A stretch of DNA of 34,698 bases from Candidatus Cloacimonadota bacterium. GTDB lineage: Bacteria; Cloacimonadota; Cloacimonadia; Cloacimonadales; TCS61. The notes beneath the pieces are model-generated. The model was given only the letters and a program-made list of their open reading frames with translations, had not been told where the DNA came from and searched no databases. Positions 8,308-15,948 of this stretch are shown here, piece by piece; the first letter of the stretch is position 1, and each line of letters starts with the position of its first letter. The stretch covers positions 1-34,698 of the forward strand of contig JAUXIJ010000034.1 of assembly GCA_030621085.1 (NCBI GenBank), read 5' to 3'. Position numbers and translations under genes: made by a program.

Positions 8308-8856
8308 TTGAAGAAAATAATTAATATACTCGGGTGGATAGTTCTCTTATTGGCTTTTGCCGCTTTGGGACTTAATGCAGACGATAAGTTATTTGGTTTT
8401 TTCTTATATCTTGTTATCTTTGCAGTTATTTTCGGTCTTGTATACTGGTATATCAAGAAACACCATCGCAGAACGGAAATTGATTTCAAGAAGATGATTT
8501 TACTACATAAGATATTGGGAATCATATTGTTGCTGGTAGCAGTTTTCAGTCCGGCTATTGCCTTAGGTAAGATACATCTTCCCTTCCTGCCGAATCTGTT
8601 AATTTTCATTGCTACTGCTGTTCTGATTGCCGCTGGTGTAGTTGCAGTTACTATGATCAATAGCGAGAAAACAAAGAAAATTCTTGGTTACATTATCCTG
8701 GTAATTCTTTCTGCTGTTCCAGCACTTTTTGCCATCACTTACCTGGATCAATACTTTCCAAATACGTATAATGCGTTGGGAACAGCATATTGGACAGTTG
8801 TATCTGTGGCTATTTTTTCCTGGTGGGGATTTTCTCTCTATTCAAAAAAAGAATAG
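8308..8856 (+). CDS. Uncharacterised six-helix membrane protein
   Basis: I do not recognise this 182-residue protein. Six hydrophobic segments are visible (about residues 5-22, 29-48, 66-87, 93-116, 126-144, 157-177), joined by short charged loops such as KKHHRRTEIDFKK. The start is TTG at 8308, justified by a strong GGGAGG at 8297-8302. It follows rplI by 12 bases and is probably in the same transcript. There is no signal peptide apart from the first helix, and no catalytic motif I can name. Confidence 0.7.
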   Translation: MKKIINILGWIVLLLAFAALGLNADDKLFGFFLYLVIFAVIFGLVYWYIKKHHRRTEIDFKKMILLHKILGIILLLVAVFSPAIALGKIHLPFLPNLLIFIATAVLIAAGVVAVTMINSEKTKKILGYIILVILSAVPALFAITYLDQYFPNTYNALGTAYWTVVSVAIFSWWGFSLYSKKE

Positions 8857-8889
8857 AATTGTGCCAGGTAAATCATAAGTTGATTTCCC

Positions 8890-9216
8890 ATGGATTTTAT
8901 CCGAACCGGAAATGTGTTACATAAACTTGTTCATACTATTGCCGGTGAAGAACATAAAGATTTTGTATCCATAGTTTTTGGCTGGAAAAGAATAGTCGGT
9001 GAACTGCTGGCAGAAAGAGCAACAATTCATAAAATTGAAAAGAACGTGCTCTTTGTTTCCGTGTCGAACAACGTTTGGATGCAGGAACTTATCTTGAGAA
9101 AATTCCAACTTATGTCGGATATACGATCAGTCCTTGGTATAGAATTAAAAGATATTGTATTCTTTTTGAAAGATGGCAACATTAAACGAAAAAAACGTAG
9201 GAAGAAAAATGGTTAA
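8890..9216 (+). CDS. DUF721/DciA-like protein
   Basis: The 108-residue protein resembles the DUF721 family: an N-terminal helical part (LHKLVHTIAGEE), a central GWKRIVGELLAERA, then VLFVSVSNNVWMQELILRK, matching the family pattern in which 'W..ivG..la.ht' is followed by 'L.V.v.ss.WaqeL'. The family includes DciA, the replicative helicase loader of many bacteria, but shorter members may serve otherwise, so helicase loading here is inference. The C terminus is highly basic (KRKKRRKKNG). Its last 8 bases overlap the start of rpe. Confidence 0.75.
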   Translation: MDFIRTGNVLHKLVHTIAGEEHKDFVSIVFGWKRIVGELLAERATIHKIEKNVLFVSVSNNVWMQELILRKFQLMSDIRSVLGIELKDIVFFLKDGNIKRKKRRKKNG

Positions 9217-9853
9217 AATAGCTCCTTCCCTGCTTTCAGCAGATTTTACAAACCTGAAACATGAAATTTCCAAAGTTCAGGACGCAGGTGCCGATATACT
9301 GCACCTCGATATCATGGACGGACATTTTGTCCCCAATCTCACTTTTGGATTACCTATCATCAAACAAATAAAATCTCTGGCAAAAATACCCGTAGATGTT
9401 CACCTGATGGTAACCAATCCGGAAAAATACTTAGAAATCCTTGGGGATTGGGATATTGAATATATCTCATTCCACCAGGAAACTGTTTTTCATCTTCATC
9501 GACAGGTTCATGTGCTTAAAGAAAAGAACATAAAAGCAGGCATCGCATTGAATCCAGCTACTCCTGTAGAAACTATTTATGATCTGATCCCGGATCTGGA
9601 TTTTGTACTGATAATGAGTGTTAACCCCGGATTCGGAGGGCAAAAATTTCTACCGTTGGTATATGAAAAAATAAGAAAATTGCGTAAGATCGCCGATGAA
9701 AAAAATCCTGCTCTGCTCATTGAAGTAGATGGTGGAATAAATAATATTATAGCTCCTGAACTTGTAAAAGGCGGTGCCGATATTTTGGTAGCAGGATCTT
9801 ACATTTTTGGACAAAATGATTATCAAAAACAAATCCAGAGCTTAAGACAGTGA
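9209..9853 (+). CDS. rpe: Ribulose-phosphate 3-epimerase
   Basis: The enzyme interconverts ribulose-5-phosphate and xylulose-5-phosphate in the pentose phosphate pathway. Motifs of the TIM barrel are all present: APSLLSADF, HLDIMDGHFVPNLTFG (metal ligands His and Asp), HLMVTNPEKYL, MSVNPGFGGQKF and EVDGGIN. I start it at ATG 9209 (214 residues), which is typical for the family and preceded by AGGAAG at 9199-9204. An in-frame ATG at 9173 would add 12 unrelated residues and overlap the previous gene further. It supplies the pentose pool that feeds Prs upstream. Confidence 0.95.
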   Translation: MVKIAPSLLSADFTNLKHEISKVQDAGADILHLDIMDGHFVPNLTFGLPIIKQIKSLAKIPVDVHLMVTNPEKYLEILGDWDIEYISFHQETVFHLHRQVHVLKEKNIKAGIALNPATPVETIYDLIPDLDFVLIMSVNPGFGGQKFLPLVYEKIRKLRKIADEKNPALLIEVDGGINNIIAPELVKGGADILVAGSYIFGQNDYQKQIQSLRQ

Positions 9854-9863
9854 ATGAGGAATA

Positions 9864-11186
9864 ATGTTCAATAACCTCACCGACCGATTCGACGCAATCT
9901 TTAAAAAACTCAAAGGAAAGGGAAAACTCACAGAGCAGAACATTAAGGATTCCATGCGAGAAGTTCGCCGCGCCCTGCTGGAAGCTGACGTAAATTTCAA
10001 GATCGTAAAGAATTTCATTGATGGGGTAAGTAAAAAAGCAATTGGAACAGAGGTTATGAAAAGCCTTACTCCCGGTCATCAGGTTGTAAAAATTGTCCAT
10101 AACCAATTAGTAGAATTAATGGGAACAGATAACTTCAAAGTAAAACTGCCTGATAACCGGATGAATAAAATAATGCTGGTGGGTTTGCAAGGTTCCGGTA
10201 AAACAACTACCTGTGCAAAACTTGCGAGTAGTTTCCATAAGAAGAACTTGAATCCAACAATGGTTGCCTGCGATATATACCGTCCGGCAGCTATACACCA
10301 GCTTAATGTGTTGGGGAAGCAATTAGATATTCCTGTGATTTCAGATGAAAAACAGAAAAATGTTTTGAAAATCGCCAGGAAGGCAGTAAAAGATACAGAA
10401 AATTCCGAAACGAATCTACTGGTTTTTGATACGGCTGGTCGGTTGCATATCGATGAAAAAATGATGAAAGAACTCAAAGACCTGAAAAAATTTCTGAATC
10501 CCAATTATATCTTTTTCGTGGCTGATGCAATGACCGGACAGGATGCCGTTAATGTAGCAAAAGAATTCAATGACCAACTTGAGTTTGATGGAGTAATTCT
10601 CACCAAGATGGATAGTGATGCTCGTGGTGGAGCTGCTCTTTCCATTAAAGCAGTTACAGATAAACCCATTATCTGCGTGGGAACCGGTGAGAAGATCTCC
10701 GATCTTGAAGAATTCCATCCCGATCGTATGGCAAACAGGATATTGGGAATGGGTGATGTTCTCAGCCTGATCGAAAAGGCTGAATCCGCTATTGATTCCG
10801 AAGAAGCAGAAAAGCTGATGAAGAAACTGAAAAAAAACCAGTTCACCTTCAGTGATTTCCTTTCCCAGCTTCAACAATTGCAAAAAATGGGACCCTTAGA
10901 CCAGATAATGGGAATGTTACCAGGTATGAATACATCTGCATTGAAAGGCATGCAAGTAGATGAAAAAGATCTGAAACACATAGAAGCTATCATCTATTCA
11001 ATGACACCACAAGAAAGAGAAACACCATCTGTAATAAATGGCAGTAGAAGACATCGCATAGCAAAGGGAAGCGGTACTTCCATACAACAGGTAAACAGAT
11101 TACTCAAACAGTTTGAACAGATGAAAAAAATGATGAAAAAATTTAATAACCCCAAATCTATGAAAGAAGGGTTGTTACCTTTTTAA
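9864..11186 (+). CDS. ffh: Signal recognition particle protein Ffh (SRP54)
   Basis: The 440-residue GTPase recognises signal sequences of nascent membrane and secreted proteins. The N domain begins MFNNLTDRFDAIFKKLKGKG. The G domain has GLQGSGKTTTCAKLA (G1), DIYRPAAIHQLNVLG (G2), FDTAGRLHIDE (G3), TKMDSDARGGAAL (G4) and the closing GTGEKISDLEEFHPDR. The C-terminal M domain has LDQIMGMLPGM and IAKGSGTSIQQVNRLLKQF, the 4.5S RNA-binding helix region. GAGGA at 9856-9860 precedes the ATG. It is followed by the conserved rpsP-khpA-rimM-trmD-rplS series. Confidence 0.97.
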   Translation: MFNNLTDRFDAIFKKLKGKGKLTEQNIKDSMREVRRALLEADVNFKIVKNFIDGVSKKAIGTEVMKSLTPGHQVVKIVHNQLVELMGTDNFKVKLPDNRMNKIMLVGLQGSGKTTTCAKLASSFHKKNLNPTMVACDIYRPAAIHQLNVLGKQLDIPVISDEKQKNVLKIARKAVKDTENSETNLLVFDTAGRLHIDEKMMKELKDLKKFLNPNYIFFVADAMTGQDAVNVAKEFNDQLEFDGVILTKMDSDARGGAALSIKAVTDKPIICVGTGEKISDLEEFHPDRMANRILGMGDVLSLIEKAESAIDSEEAEKLMKKLKKNQFTFSDFLSQLQQLQKMGPLDQIMGMLPGMNTSALKGMQVDEKDLKHIEAIIYSMTPQERETPSVINGSRRHRIAKGSGTSIQQVNRLLKQFEQMKKMMKKFNNPKSMKEGLLPF

Positions 11187-11263
11187 AGAAAGAGGATTAG
11201 ATTTTAGTATAACTTTTTGATTCTCAATGAGTTATTTGCACCGAGCTTCATTCTAAAAAATGC

Positions 11264-11293
11264 TTGACGACAAAAGTGCAAAAAAAAATTAAT
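11264..11293 (+). promoter_or_regulatory. Possible sigma70-type promoter ahead of rpsP
   Basis: TTGACG at 11264-11269 is followed 18 bases later by ATTAAT (11288-11293) in the 149-base gap between ffh and rpsP, the largest gap in the housekeeping run. The -35 is good and the -10 is weak. It would allow the rpsP module to be transcribed separately from ffh. Confidence 0.35.
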
Positions 11294-11335
11294 CCTTATT
11301 CTTATAAGTATAAAGTTAAATATAAAGGAGAAATA

Positions 11336-11824
11336 ATGGTTAAGCTCAGGCTTAGAAGAATGGGTGCGATAGATAAACCATTCTATAGAATTGTTGCTGT
11401 AGATTCACGCAAGAAAAGAGACGGTGCATACCTTGAATCTGTAGGATACTATGATCCTAAAACTGATCCTCTTACACTGAAAGTTGATATTGAAAGATCT
11501 TTATATTGGTTAGGTGTTGGAGCTCAACCTTCAGATACAGTAAGATCATTATTGAGAAAAGCTGGCGTAATGGAAAAATGGCATAAAACCAAATTCGGAG
11601 AAAAAACCGAAGAACCAAAAGAAAAGAAGAAAAAAACTACTAAGAAAGAAACTAAACCGGCAGCCAAAAAACCTGCTGCAAAACCAGCCAAAAAACCTGC
11701 TGCAAAACCAGCTAAAAAGCCAGTAAAAAAACCAACTGCAAAAGCAGCTGCAAAACCAGCCAAAAAACCAGCTGCAAAAGCTGAAAAGAAAACCATCGAG
11801 AAGAAAGTAGAGAAAAAAAGGTAA
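11336..11824 (+). CDS. rpsP: 30S ribosomal protein S16 with histone H1-like basic tail
   Basis: Residues 1-~80 are a normal S16 ([50 protein letters not shown]). The protein then runs on to 162 residues through a Lys/Ala/Pro-rich tail built on [13 protein letters not shown] repeats, resembling histone H1 C-terminal domains. ATG 11336 is chosen because AGGAG (11326-11330) serves it and the S16 sequence begins there. The frame ends at TAA 11822-11824 directly after a run of seven A (11813-11819). In the -1 frame the sequence continues with 12 more K/E-rich codons ([12 protein letters not shown]) to TAG 11857-11859, ending just before the ribosome binding site of khpA, so the tail may be frame-disrupted or extended by slippage. 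Confidence 0.93.
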   Translation: MVKLRLRRMGAIDKPFYRIVAVDSRKKRDGAYLESVGYYDPKTDPLTLKVDIERSLYWLGVGAQPSDTVRSLLRKAGVMEKWHKTKFGEKTEEPKEKKKKTTKKETKPAAKKPAAKPAKKPAAKPAKKPVKKPTAKAAAKPAKKPAAKAEKKTIEKKVEKKR

Positions 11825-11875
11825 TCGAAAAGAAGGAAATTAAACCTGAAAAAGTTTAGGAAGTAGGAGTTGGAA

Positions 11876-12106
11876 ATGAAAGAACTCATTGAATTTATTG
11901 TTAAAGCTCTAGTTGATGATCCTTCCTCAATTAATATTACTGAGGTGGTTGGAGACAAGATTACCATTTATGAATTGAGAGCTGCTAAAAGCGATATTGG
12001 AAAAGTTATTGGGAAGCGCGGTAGAACTGCCGGTGCTATCAGAACTATTCTTAATGCTGTTTCAGCCAGACAGGGGAAAAGAGCGGTTTTAGAGATAATC
12101 GAATAA
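11876..12106 (+). CDS. khpA: KH-domain RNA-binding protein KhpA
   Basis: The 76-residue protein is a single KH domain with the GxxG loop in IGKVIGKRGRTAGAIR, matching the KhpA/YlqC family of small RNA-binding proteins. TAGGAG at 11864-11869 lies six bases before ATG 11876; a TTG at 11870 touches that site and is rejected as start. The position between rpsP and rimM is the conserved one. The stop is directly abutted by the rimM start. Confidence 0.93.
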   Translation: MKELIEFIVKALVDDPSSINITEVVGDKITIYELRAAKSDIGKVIGKRGRTAGAIRTILNAVSARQGKRAVLEIIE

Positions 12107-12601
12107 ATGGAGATCTCTGATCTTATTGCGATAGGAAAGCTGGGTAATTCCGTCGATAGTGATGGATATATTTCTTTCAAACCGAATAAGATCTTTCAAT
12201 CATTTTCCTTGCAATATGTTTTTTTGCTCTTTACAGATCATAGTGTGAGATATGTGAAAATAGAAGATAATCTTAACGATAAAATGCTGAAGATCGATGA
12301 TCTGGAAATTACCCGCGCCGCAGCAGAAGACGGTAAAGCATTGGTCATGTTAGCCCAGGAAGATATTACAATGCTTTTGGATGAGCATAATATTCAAGAT
12401 TATGCTGGTATGAAAGTTCATTTTGCAGATAGTATCATCGGGCAGGTGAAGGAAACCTTCTTTAATAATGCGCAAGATATTCTTGTTGTGGAATTAATAA
12501 ACGGTAATGAAATCATGATACCTGTGGTGGATCATTATGTGGAACAGATCGAAGGCAACGTAATATATACAAAGAATATTGAAGGATTAATGAATTTATG
12601 A
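12107..12601 (+). CDS. rimM: Ribosome maturation factor RimM
   Basis: RimM binds S19 and assists 30S head assembly. The 164-residue protein has an N-terminal RimM barrel (DLIAIGKLGNS..., with the family's usual G..hG turn poorly conserved) and a C-terminal PRC-barrel (DYAGMKVHFADSIIGQVKE, ILVVELINGNEIMIPVVDHYV). The N-terminal half is divergent, so the assignment leans on the PRC domain and on its place between khpA and trmD. Its start directly follows the khpA stop, and its TGA overlaps the trmD ATG (ATGA 12598-12601). Confidence 0.85.
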   Translation: MEISDLIAIGKLGNSVDSDGYISFKPNKIFQSFSLQYVFLLFTDHSVRYVKIEDNLNDKMLKIDDLEITRAAAEDGKALVMLAQEDITMLLDEHNIQDYAGMKVHFADSIIGQVKETFFNNAQDILVVELINGNEIMIPVVDHYVEQIEGNVIYTKNIEGLMNL

Positions 12602-13278
12602 ACATCGAAGTTCTAACACTATTTCCAAAGATATTTGAAAATTTCCTTCAGGAAAGCATGCTCGGGATAGCTATCAGAGAAAAAGCGTTATCAGTGAATT
12701 TAACAGACATTCGTGATTTCGCTTATGATAAACACCACACAGTGGATGACACTCCTTATGGTGGTGGTGCAGGCATGGTAATGAAACCGGAACCTCTTTA
12801 TGAAGCAATCTCAAGTGTAAAAAGAGAACAGGATATTCCTGTAATATATTTTACTCCGCAGGGTAAACTTCTTACCCAGAAAATCGTGACTAAATACAGT
12901 AAAACGGAAAACCTGATCTTGCTTTGCGGACATTACAAAGAGATCGATCAAAGAATTCGGGACAAGTTTGTTACCGAGGAACTTTCGATAGGCGACTATG
13001 TTCTTTCCGGTGGTGAAATACCTGCCATGGTGATGATCGATGCTATTGCACGGCTCCAGGAAGGAGTGCTGGGAGATATCGATTCTGCATTGACCGACTC
13101 ACATCAGAATGGTATTCTGGGGTGTCCTCATTATACACGACCACCCGAATTCAAAGATATGAAAGTACCCGAAGTTCTTCTCTCTGGAAATCATAAAAAA
13201 ATAGATGAATGGCGTAAGCAGAAAGCTTTGGAAATCACCCTGAAAAACCGTCCGGATCTATTGAAAGATGATAAATGA
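12598..13278 (+). CDS. trmD: tRNA (guanine-N1)-methyltransferase
   Basis: TrmD makes m1G37 in tRNAs, preventing +1 frameshifts. The 226-residue protein shows the SPOUT trefoil-knot motifs: DDTPYGGGAGMVMKPEP, LLCGHYKEIDQRI and LSIGDYVLSGGEIPAMVMID, and the C-terminal tRNA-binding part with HYTRPPEF. Length and order are normal. It overlaps both neighbours: ATGA with rimM, 11 bases with the following methylase gene. Confidence 0.96.
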   Translation: MNIEVLTLFPKIFENFLQESMLGIAIREKALSVNLTDIRDFAYDKHHTVDDTPYGGGAGMVMKPEPLYEAISSVKREQDIPVIYFTPQGKLLTQKIVTKYSKTENLILLCGHYKEIDQRIRDKFVTEELSIGDYVLSGGEIPAMVMIDAIARLQEGVLGDIDSALTDSHQNGILGCPHYTRPPEFKDMKVPEVLLSGNHKKIDEWRKQKALEITLKNRPDLLKDDK

Positions 13279-13816
13279 TCTTTATGCAGGATTGGTGCAT
13301 CACCCGGTTTACAACAAATTCGGAGAAGTAGTAACAACTTCTATCACCAATCTTGATATCCACGATATATCCAGAAGCTGCTATACTTTCGGCGTTAAGA
13401 AATTCTTCGTAATTACTCCCCTACCCACCCAGAAAGAATTGTTGGAAAAAATTCTGAAATTCTGGCAAAGTGATATTGCAAACTGTTATAATAAAGATAG
13501 GGTAACTGCTTTATCGATAATTGAATATGCAAAAAATATTGAAATTGCAAAGGAAATGATAAATTCACAGGGAGGAGACTGTCTTACCGTTACAACAACT
13601 GCTACGGAATTAAAAAACCAATTGAGCTATGATGAATTTGCAAAATTGGAAAAACCTGTTTTCCTGTTATTTGGAACGGGAAACGGGCTAACGAGAGATG
13701 TTCATGAAAAAGCTGATTTCGTTCTAAAGCCCATCCATGGAAATGGAAATTATAATCATCTCTCAGTACGAAGCGCTGTAGCTATTGTTTTAGACAGAAT
13801 CACTTCCGAAAAATAA
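13268..13816 (+). CDS. SPOUT-like RNA methyltransferase (PF09936 type)
   Basis: The 182-residue protein begins [39 protein letters not shown] and has [20 protein letters not shown] and [15 protein letters not shown] near the end. These match a family of predicted SAM-dependent RNA methylases (Methyltrn_RNA_4) commonly encoded beside trmD. The 'LFGTGNGL' loop and 'LSVRSAVAI' helix are the knot elements of SPOUT enzymes. The substrate RNA is not established to my knowledge. It starts inside trmD, so the two methylases are probably co-translated, and AGGAGG for rplS follows its stop. Confidence 0.85.
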   Translation: MINDLYAGLVHHPVYNKFGEVVTTSITNLDIHDISRSCYTFGVKKFFVITPLPTQKELLEKILKFWQSDIANCYNKDRVTALSIIEYAKNIEIAKEMINSQGGDCLTVTTTATELKNQLSYDEFAKLEKPVFLLFGTGNGLTRDVHEKADFVLKPIHGNGNYNHLSVRSAVAIVLDRITSEK

Positions 13817-13826
13817 AGGAGGTTCT

Positions 13827-14174
13827 ATGGACATAGTTCATGAAATCGGAAAAGAACAACTGAGGACTGATCTTCCTGAGTTCAGAGTTGGTGACACCAT
13901 TAAGGTTCATTATAAGATCAAAGAAGGTTCAAAAGAAAGAATTCAGATATTCCAGGGAATTGTTATCCAGAAACGTGGAGCACAGATTTCCAAAACCTTT
14001 ACCGTTCGCAAAGTAAGTAACGGCGTGGGTGTTGAACGAATTTTCCCGCTTCATTCTCCTAATATCCAGAAGATTGAAGTAGTAAGATTTGGACGTGTAC
14101 GCAGAGCTAAGCTATTCTATCTTAGAAAGGCAAAAGGTAAAGCGGCACGTGTAAAAGAAAAAAGAAGATACTAA
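13827..14174 (+). CDS. rplS: 50S ribosomal protein L19
   Basis: The 115-residue protein is a full L19 ([74 protein letters not shown]), located at the 30S-50S interface. AAGGAGG at 13816-13822 precedes the ATG. It is the last gene of the co-directional housekeeping run and is closed by a strong palindromic terminator 8 bases after the stop. Confidence 0.97.
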   Translation: MDIVHEIGKEQLRTDLPEFRVGDTIKVHYKIKEGSKERIQIFQGIVIQKRGAQISKTFTVRKVSNGVGVERIFPLHSPNIQKIEVVRFGRVRRAKLFYLRKAKGKAARVKEKRRY

Positions 14175-14182
14175 AAAAATAG

Positions 14183-14210
14183 AAAGGAGCTCGATCGAGC
14201 TCCTTTTTTT
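14183..14210. terminator. Bidirectional rho-independent terminator between rplS and the kinase gene
   Basis: A perfect palindrome (GGAGCTCGA/TCGAGCTCC, 14186-14203, extended by AAA/TTT) is followed on the plus strand by seven T. On the minus strand it is followed by a T-rich stretch (TTTCTATTTTTTT). It therefore can stop rplS-operon transcripts and the converging minus-strand transcript. The stop codon of the minus-strand gene (14209-14211) lies within its T tract. Confidence 0.93.
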
Positions 14211-15948
14211 ATTGCACTAATTGCAGAGTTATAATAAATACTGTTCCTTTTGGTTCATTATTTTCTAAACGAATCGATCCATTAAAACTTTCAATTGTCT
14301 TTTTTGCAATATAGAGCCCCAGACCAGTGTGCCCTTTATCGCCGTATTTATAACTCTCGTCGAATACCATTTTTTTGATCTTATCGGGAATTCCTTTTCC
14401 ATTATCTGCTACACGAATAATGCATTCATTATTGTATTTATTTATTGAAATATCGATCACATCTGCTTCTGCATGTATCAGAACATTGTTGAATAAATTA
14501 TCGAAAACAGAATCGATAGCATCGTTGGCTAGGACTTTTGCTTTACCGATAATATTAATTTTTAAAGCGGGATAGCTTAACGCAATTCTATTAATAATAC
14601 TGTTTAGATCTCTTACTTTTAATGTTTTATCCGAAGTTAAAAACTCTTCCAATTGTTTCATTCTACTTATTAATAAAGAGCCTTTTTGAATTTGTTTATT
14701 TGCTTCTTCAAGCATTTGATCTTCATGATTTTGCTTATAAATATTCAATGCACTTTGAATGACTGCAAAATTATTTGCTATATCATGCCTTAATATTCTA
14801 TTTATCAATTTAATATGTTGCTGATGATTGATTAGTTCTTCCTGTGCTTTTTTCCTTTCGGTTATATCCATCATACTAATCAGAATATGACCAAATGACT
14901 CACTACTTGCCGGGATAGATAATTTGAGCAGAACATCAACCCGTTCGCCCTGTAGGTTTTGAGTGATCTTTTCGGCTTCGAACGTTCTTTTACACTCTGC
15001 TATGGCGATCAATTCTTCTTTGAAAGTATGCAATGACTCTGGAACAAATATACGATCGAGCGAAGCGATCAGTTCTTCCTTATTGTGTGCGCCATACATT
15101 TTGAGTGCTTCATCATTCACATTCAGAACCTTTATTAATTTCACAGCCTGCTCAATGAATTCCGGGTGCTTTTTCAGATAAGATCGAAAATCTGCTACTC
15201 CCTGTGCTTTAACTGTGTCGATAGCTGCTTTCAATTCTGTAAAATCCTCTTCCCAAATAGCAACGTTTGCAGTTTCGAAAATCGTGTGGTAACGGGTCTC
15301 ACTATCATGCAATAATACAGTGGATGATTTTAGCTTTTCTTCAACTTGTATTTGTTCGATCATTTCTTGTTTCAGTTTGATAGTACGTTCCTTTGCCATT
15401 CCTTCCAATTGCTTTTTTAGTTCTTCTTCCGCCTTTTTACGCTTAGTAATATCTTTTACAGTTACTTCTAACAATGGTTTGTGCTCTGATATAAGCCTGG
15501 TAAATAGGATAGTAGCAGGAAATTCTTTATCATTTAATCTTTTAAGTGTCCATTCAAAAAAATGCGAACCGGTTTTTATTGCCTTTTCTATCATCTTCCT
15601 GATTTTTACGGGAGAAAGCTGTCCATCCGACTGATATTTTGGAGATAGTTCCCAAAATTTTTTAGAAATTAATTCCTTCTCATCTTCTGCATTGAACATC
15701 TCAATTGCGGAACGATTTCCTGCAGTAAATATACAGGTTGGCGGTGTAAGAATCATCACAGCATCTTTGGAAAATTCATAATGGATACGGTATTTTTCTT
15801 CATTCTCTGTGAATTTATTATCAACATTCATGTGCTTGGTTTTTTCAAATAATAATTGTTTATTTTCTTTTGTTAAAATTGCATTTTGTTTTTGCAATTT
15901 CTGGAATTCTTTAAGTATATTTTCTCTGGTTATATTTTTAGCATACAT
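14209..15948 (-). CDS. Soluble two-PAS sensor histidine kinase with RHD-type H-box
   Basis: This 579-residue protein has no membrane segment, so it is probably a cytoplasmic sensor. An N-terminal coiled coil (about 8-40) is followed by PAS1 (about 50-170, ending EVTVKDITKRKKAEEEL), a coiled linker (171-215) and PAS2 (about 217-370, ending ISMMDITERKKAQEEL). The H-box is INRILRHDIANNF with His388, an 'RHD-N' form unlike the common HELRTPL. N-box DNLFNNVLIHA (about 483), G1 DNGKGIPD (515) and G2 GHTGLGLYIAK (539) complete the ATPase. PAS2 carries an insertion (WEEDFTELKAAIDTVK...SYLKKHPE) seen in some sensor PAS domains. AAGGAG precedes the ATG. It overlaps the phospholipase-like gene upstream by 11 bases. 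No response regulator is encoded nearby. Confidence 0.9.
   Translation of the reverse strand: MYAKNITRENILKEFQKLQKQNAILTKENKQLLFEKTKHMNVDNKFTENEEKYRIHYEFSKDAVMILTPPTCIFTAGNRSAIEMFNAEDEKELISKKFWELSPKYQSDGQLSPVKIRKMIEKAIKTGSHFFEWTLKRLNDKEFPATILFTRLISEHKPLLEVTVKDITKRKKAEEELKKQLEGMAKERTIKLKQEMIEQIQVEEKLKSSTVLLHDSETRYHTIFETANVAIWEEDFTELKAAIDTVKAQGVADFRSYLKKHPEFIEQAVKLIKVLNVNDEALKMYGAHNKEELIASLDRIFVPESLHTFKEELIAIAECKRTFEAEKITQNLQGERVDVLLKLSIPASSESFGHILISMMDITERKKAQEELINHQQHIKLINRILRHDIANNFAVIQSALNIYKQNHEDQMLEEANKQIQKGSLLISRMKQLEEFLTSDKTLKVRDLNSIINRIALSYPALKINIIGKAKVLANDAIDSVFDNLFNNVLIHAEADVIDISINKYNNECIIRVADNGKGIPDKIKKMVFDESYKYGDKGHTGLGLYIAKKTIESFNGSIRLENNEPKGTVFIITLQLVQ

Noticed and set aside
8076..8660. 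194-codon minus-strand frame spanning rplI and the membrane-protein gene
   Set aside because: Antisense to a certain L9 gene and across a gene boundary; no recognisable domain and no ribosome binding site.
11264..11335. Upstream TTG start for rpsP, adding 24 residues
   Set aside because: No ribosome binding site; S16 homology begins exactly at ATG 11336, which has AGGAG; the TTG coincides with a -35-like TTGACG.
11524..11967. 147-codon minus-strand frame rich in Phe/Ala/Gly
   Set aside because: It is the reverse reading of the Lys/Ala/Pro repeat tail of S16, an artefact of low complexity.
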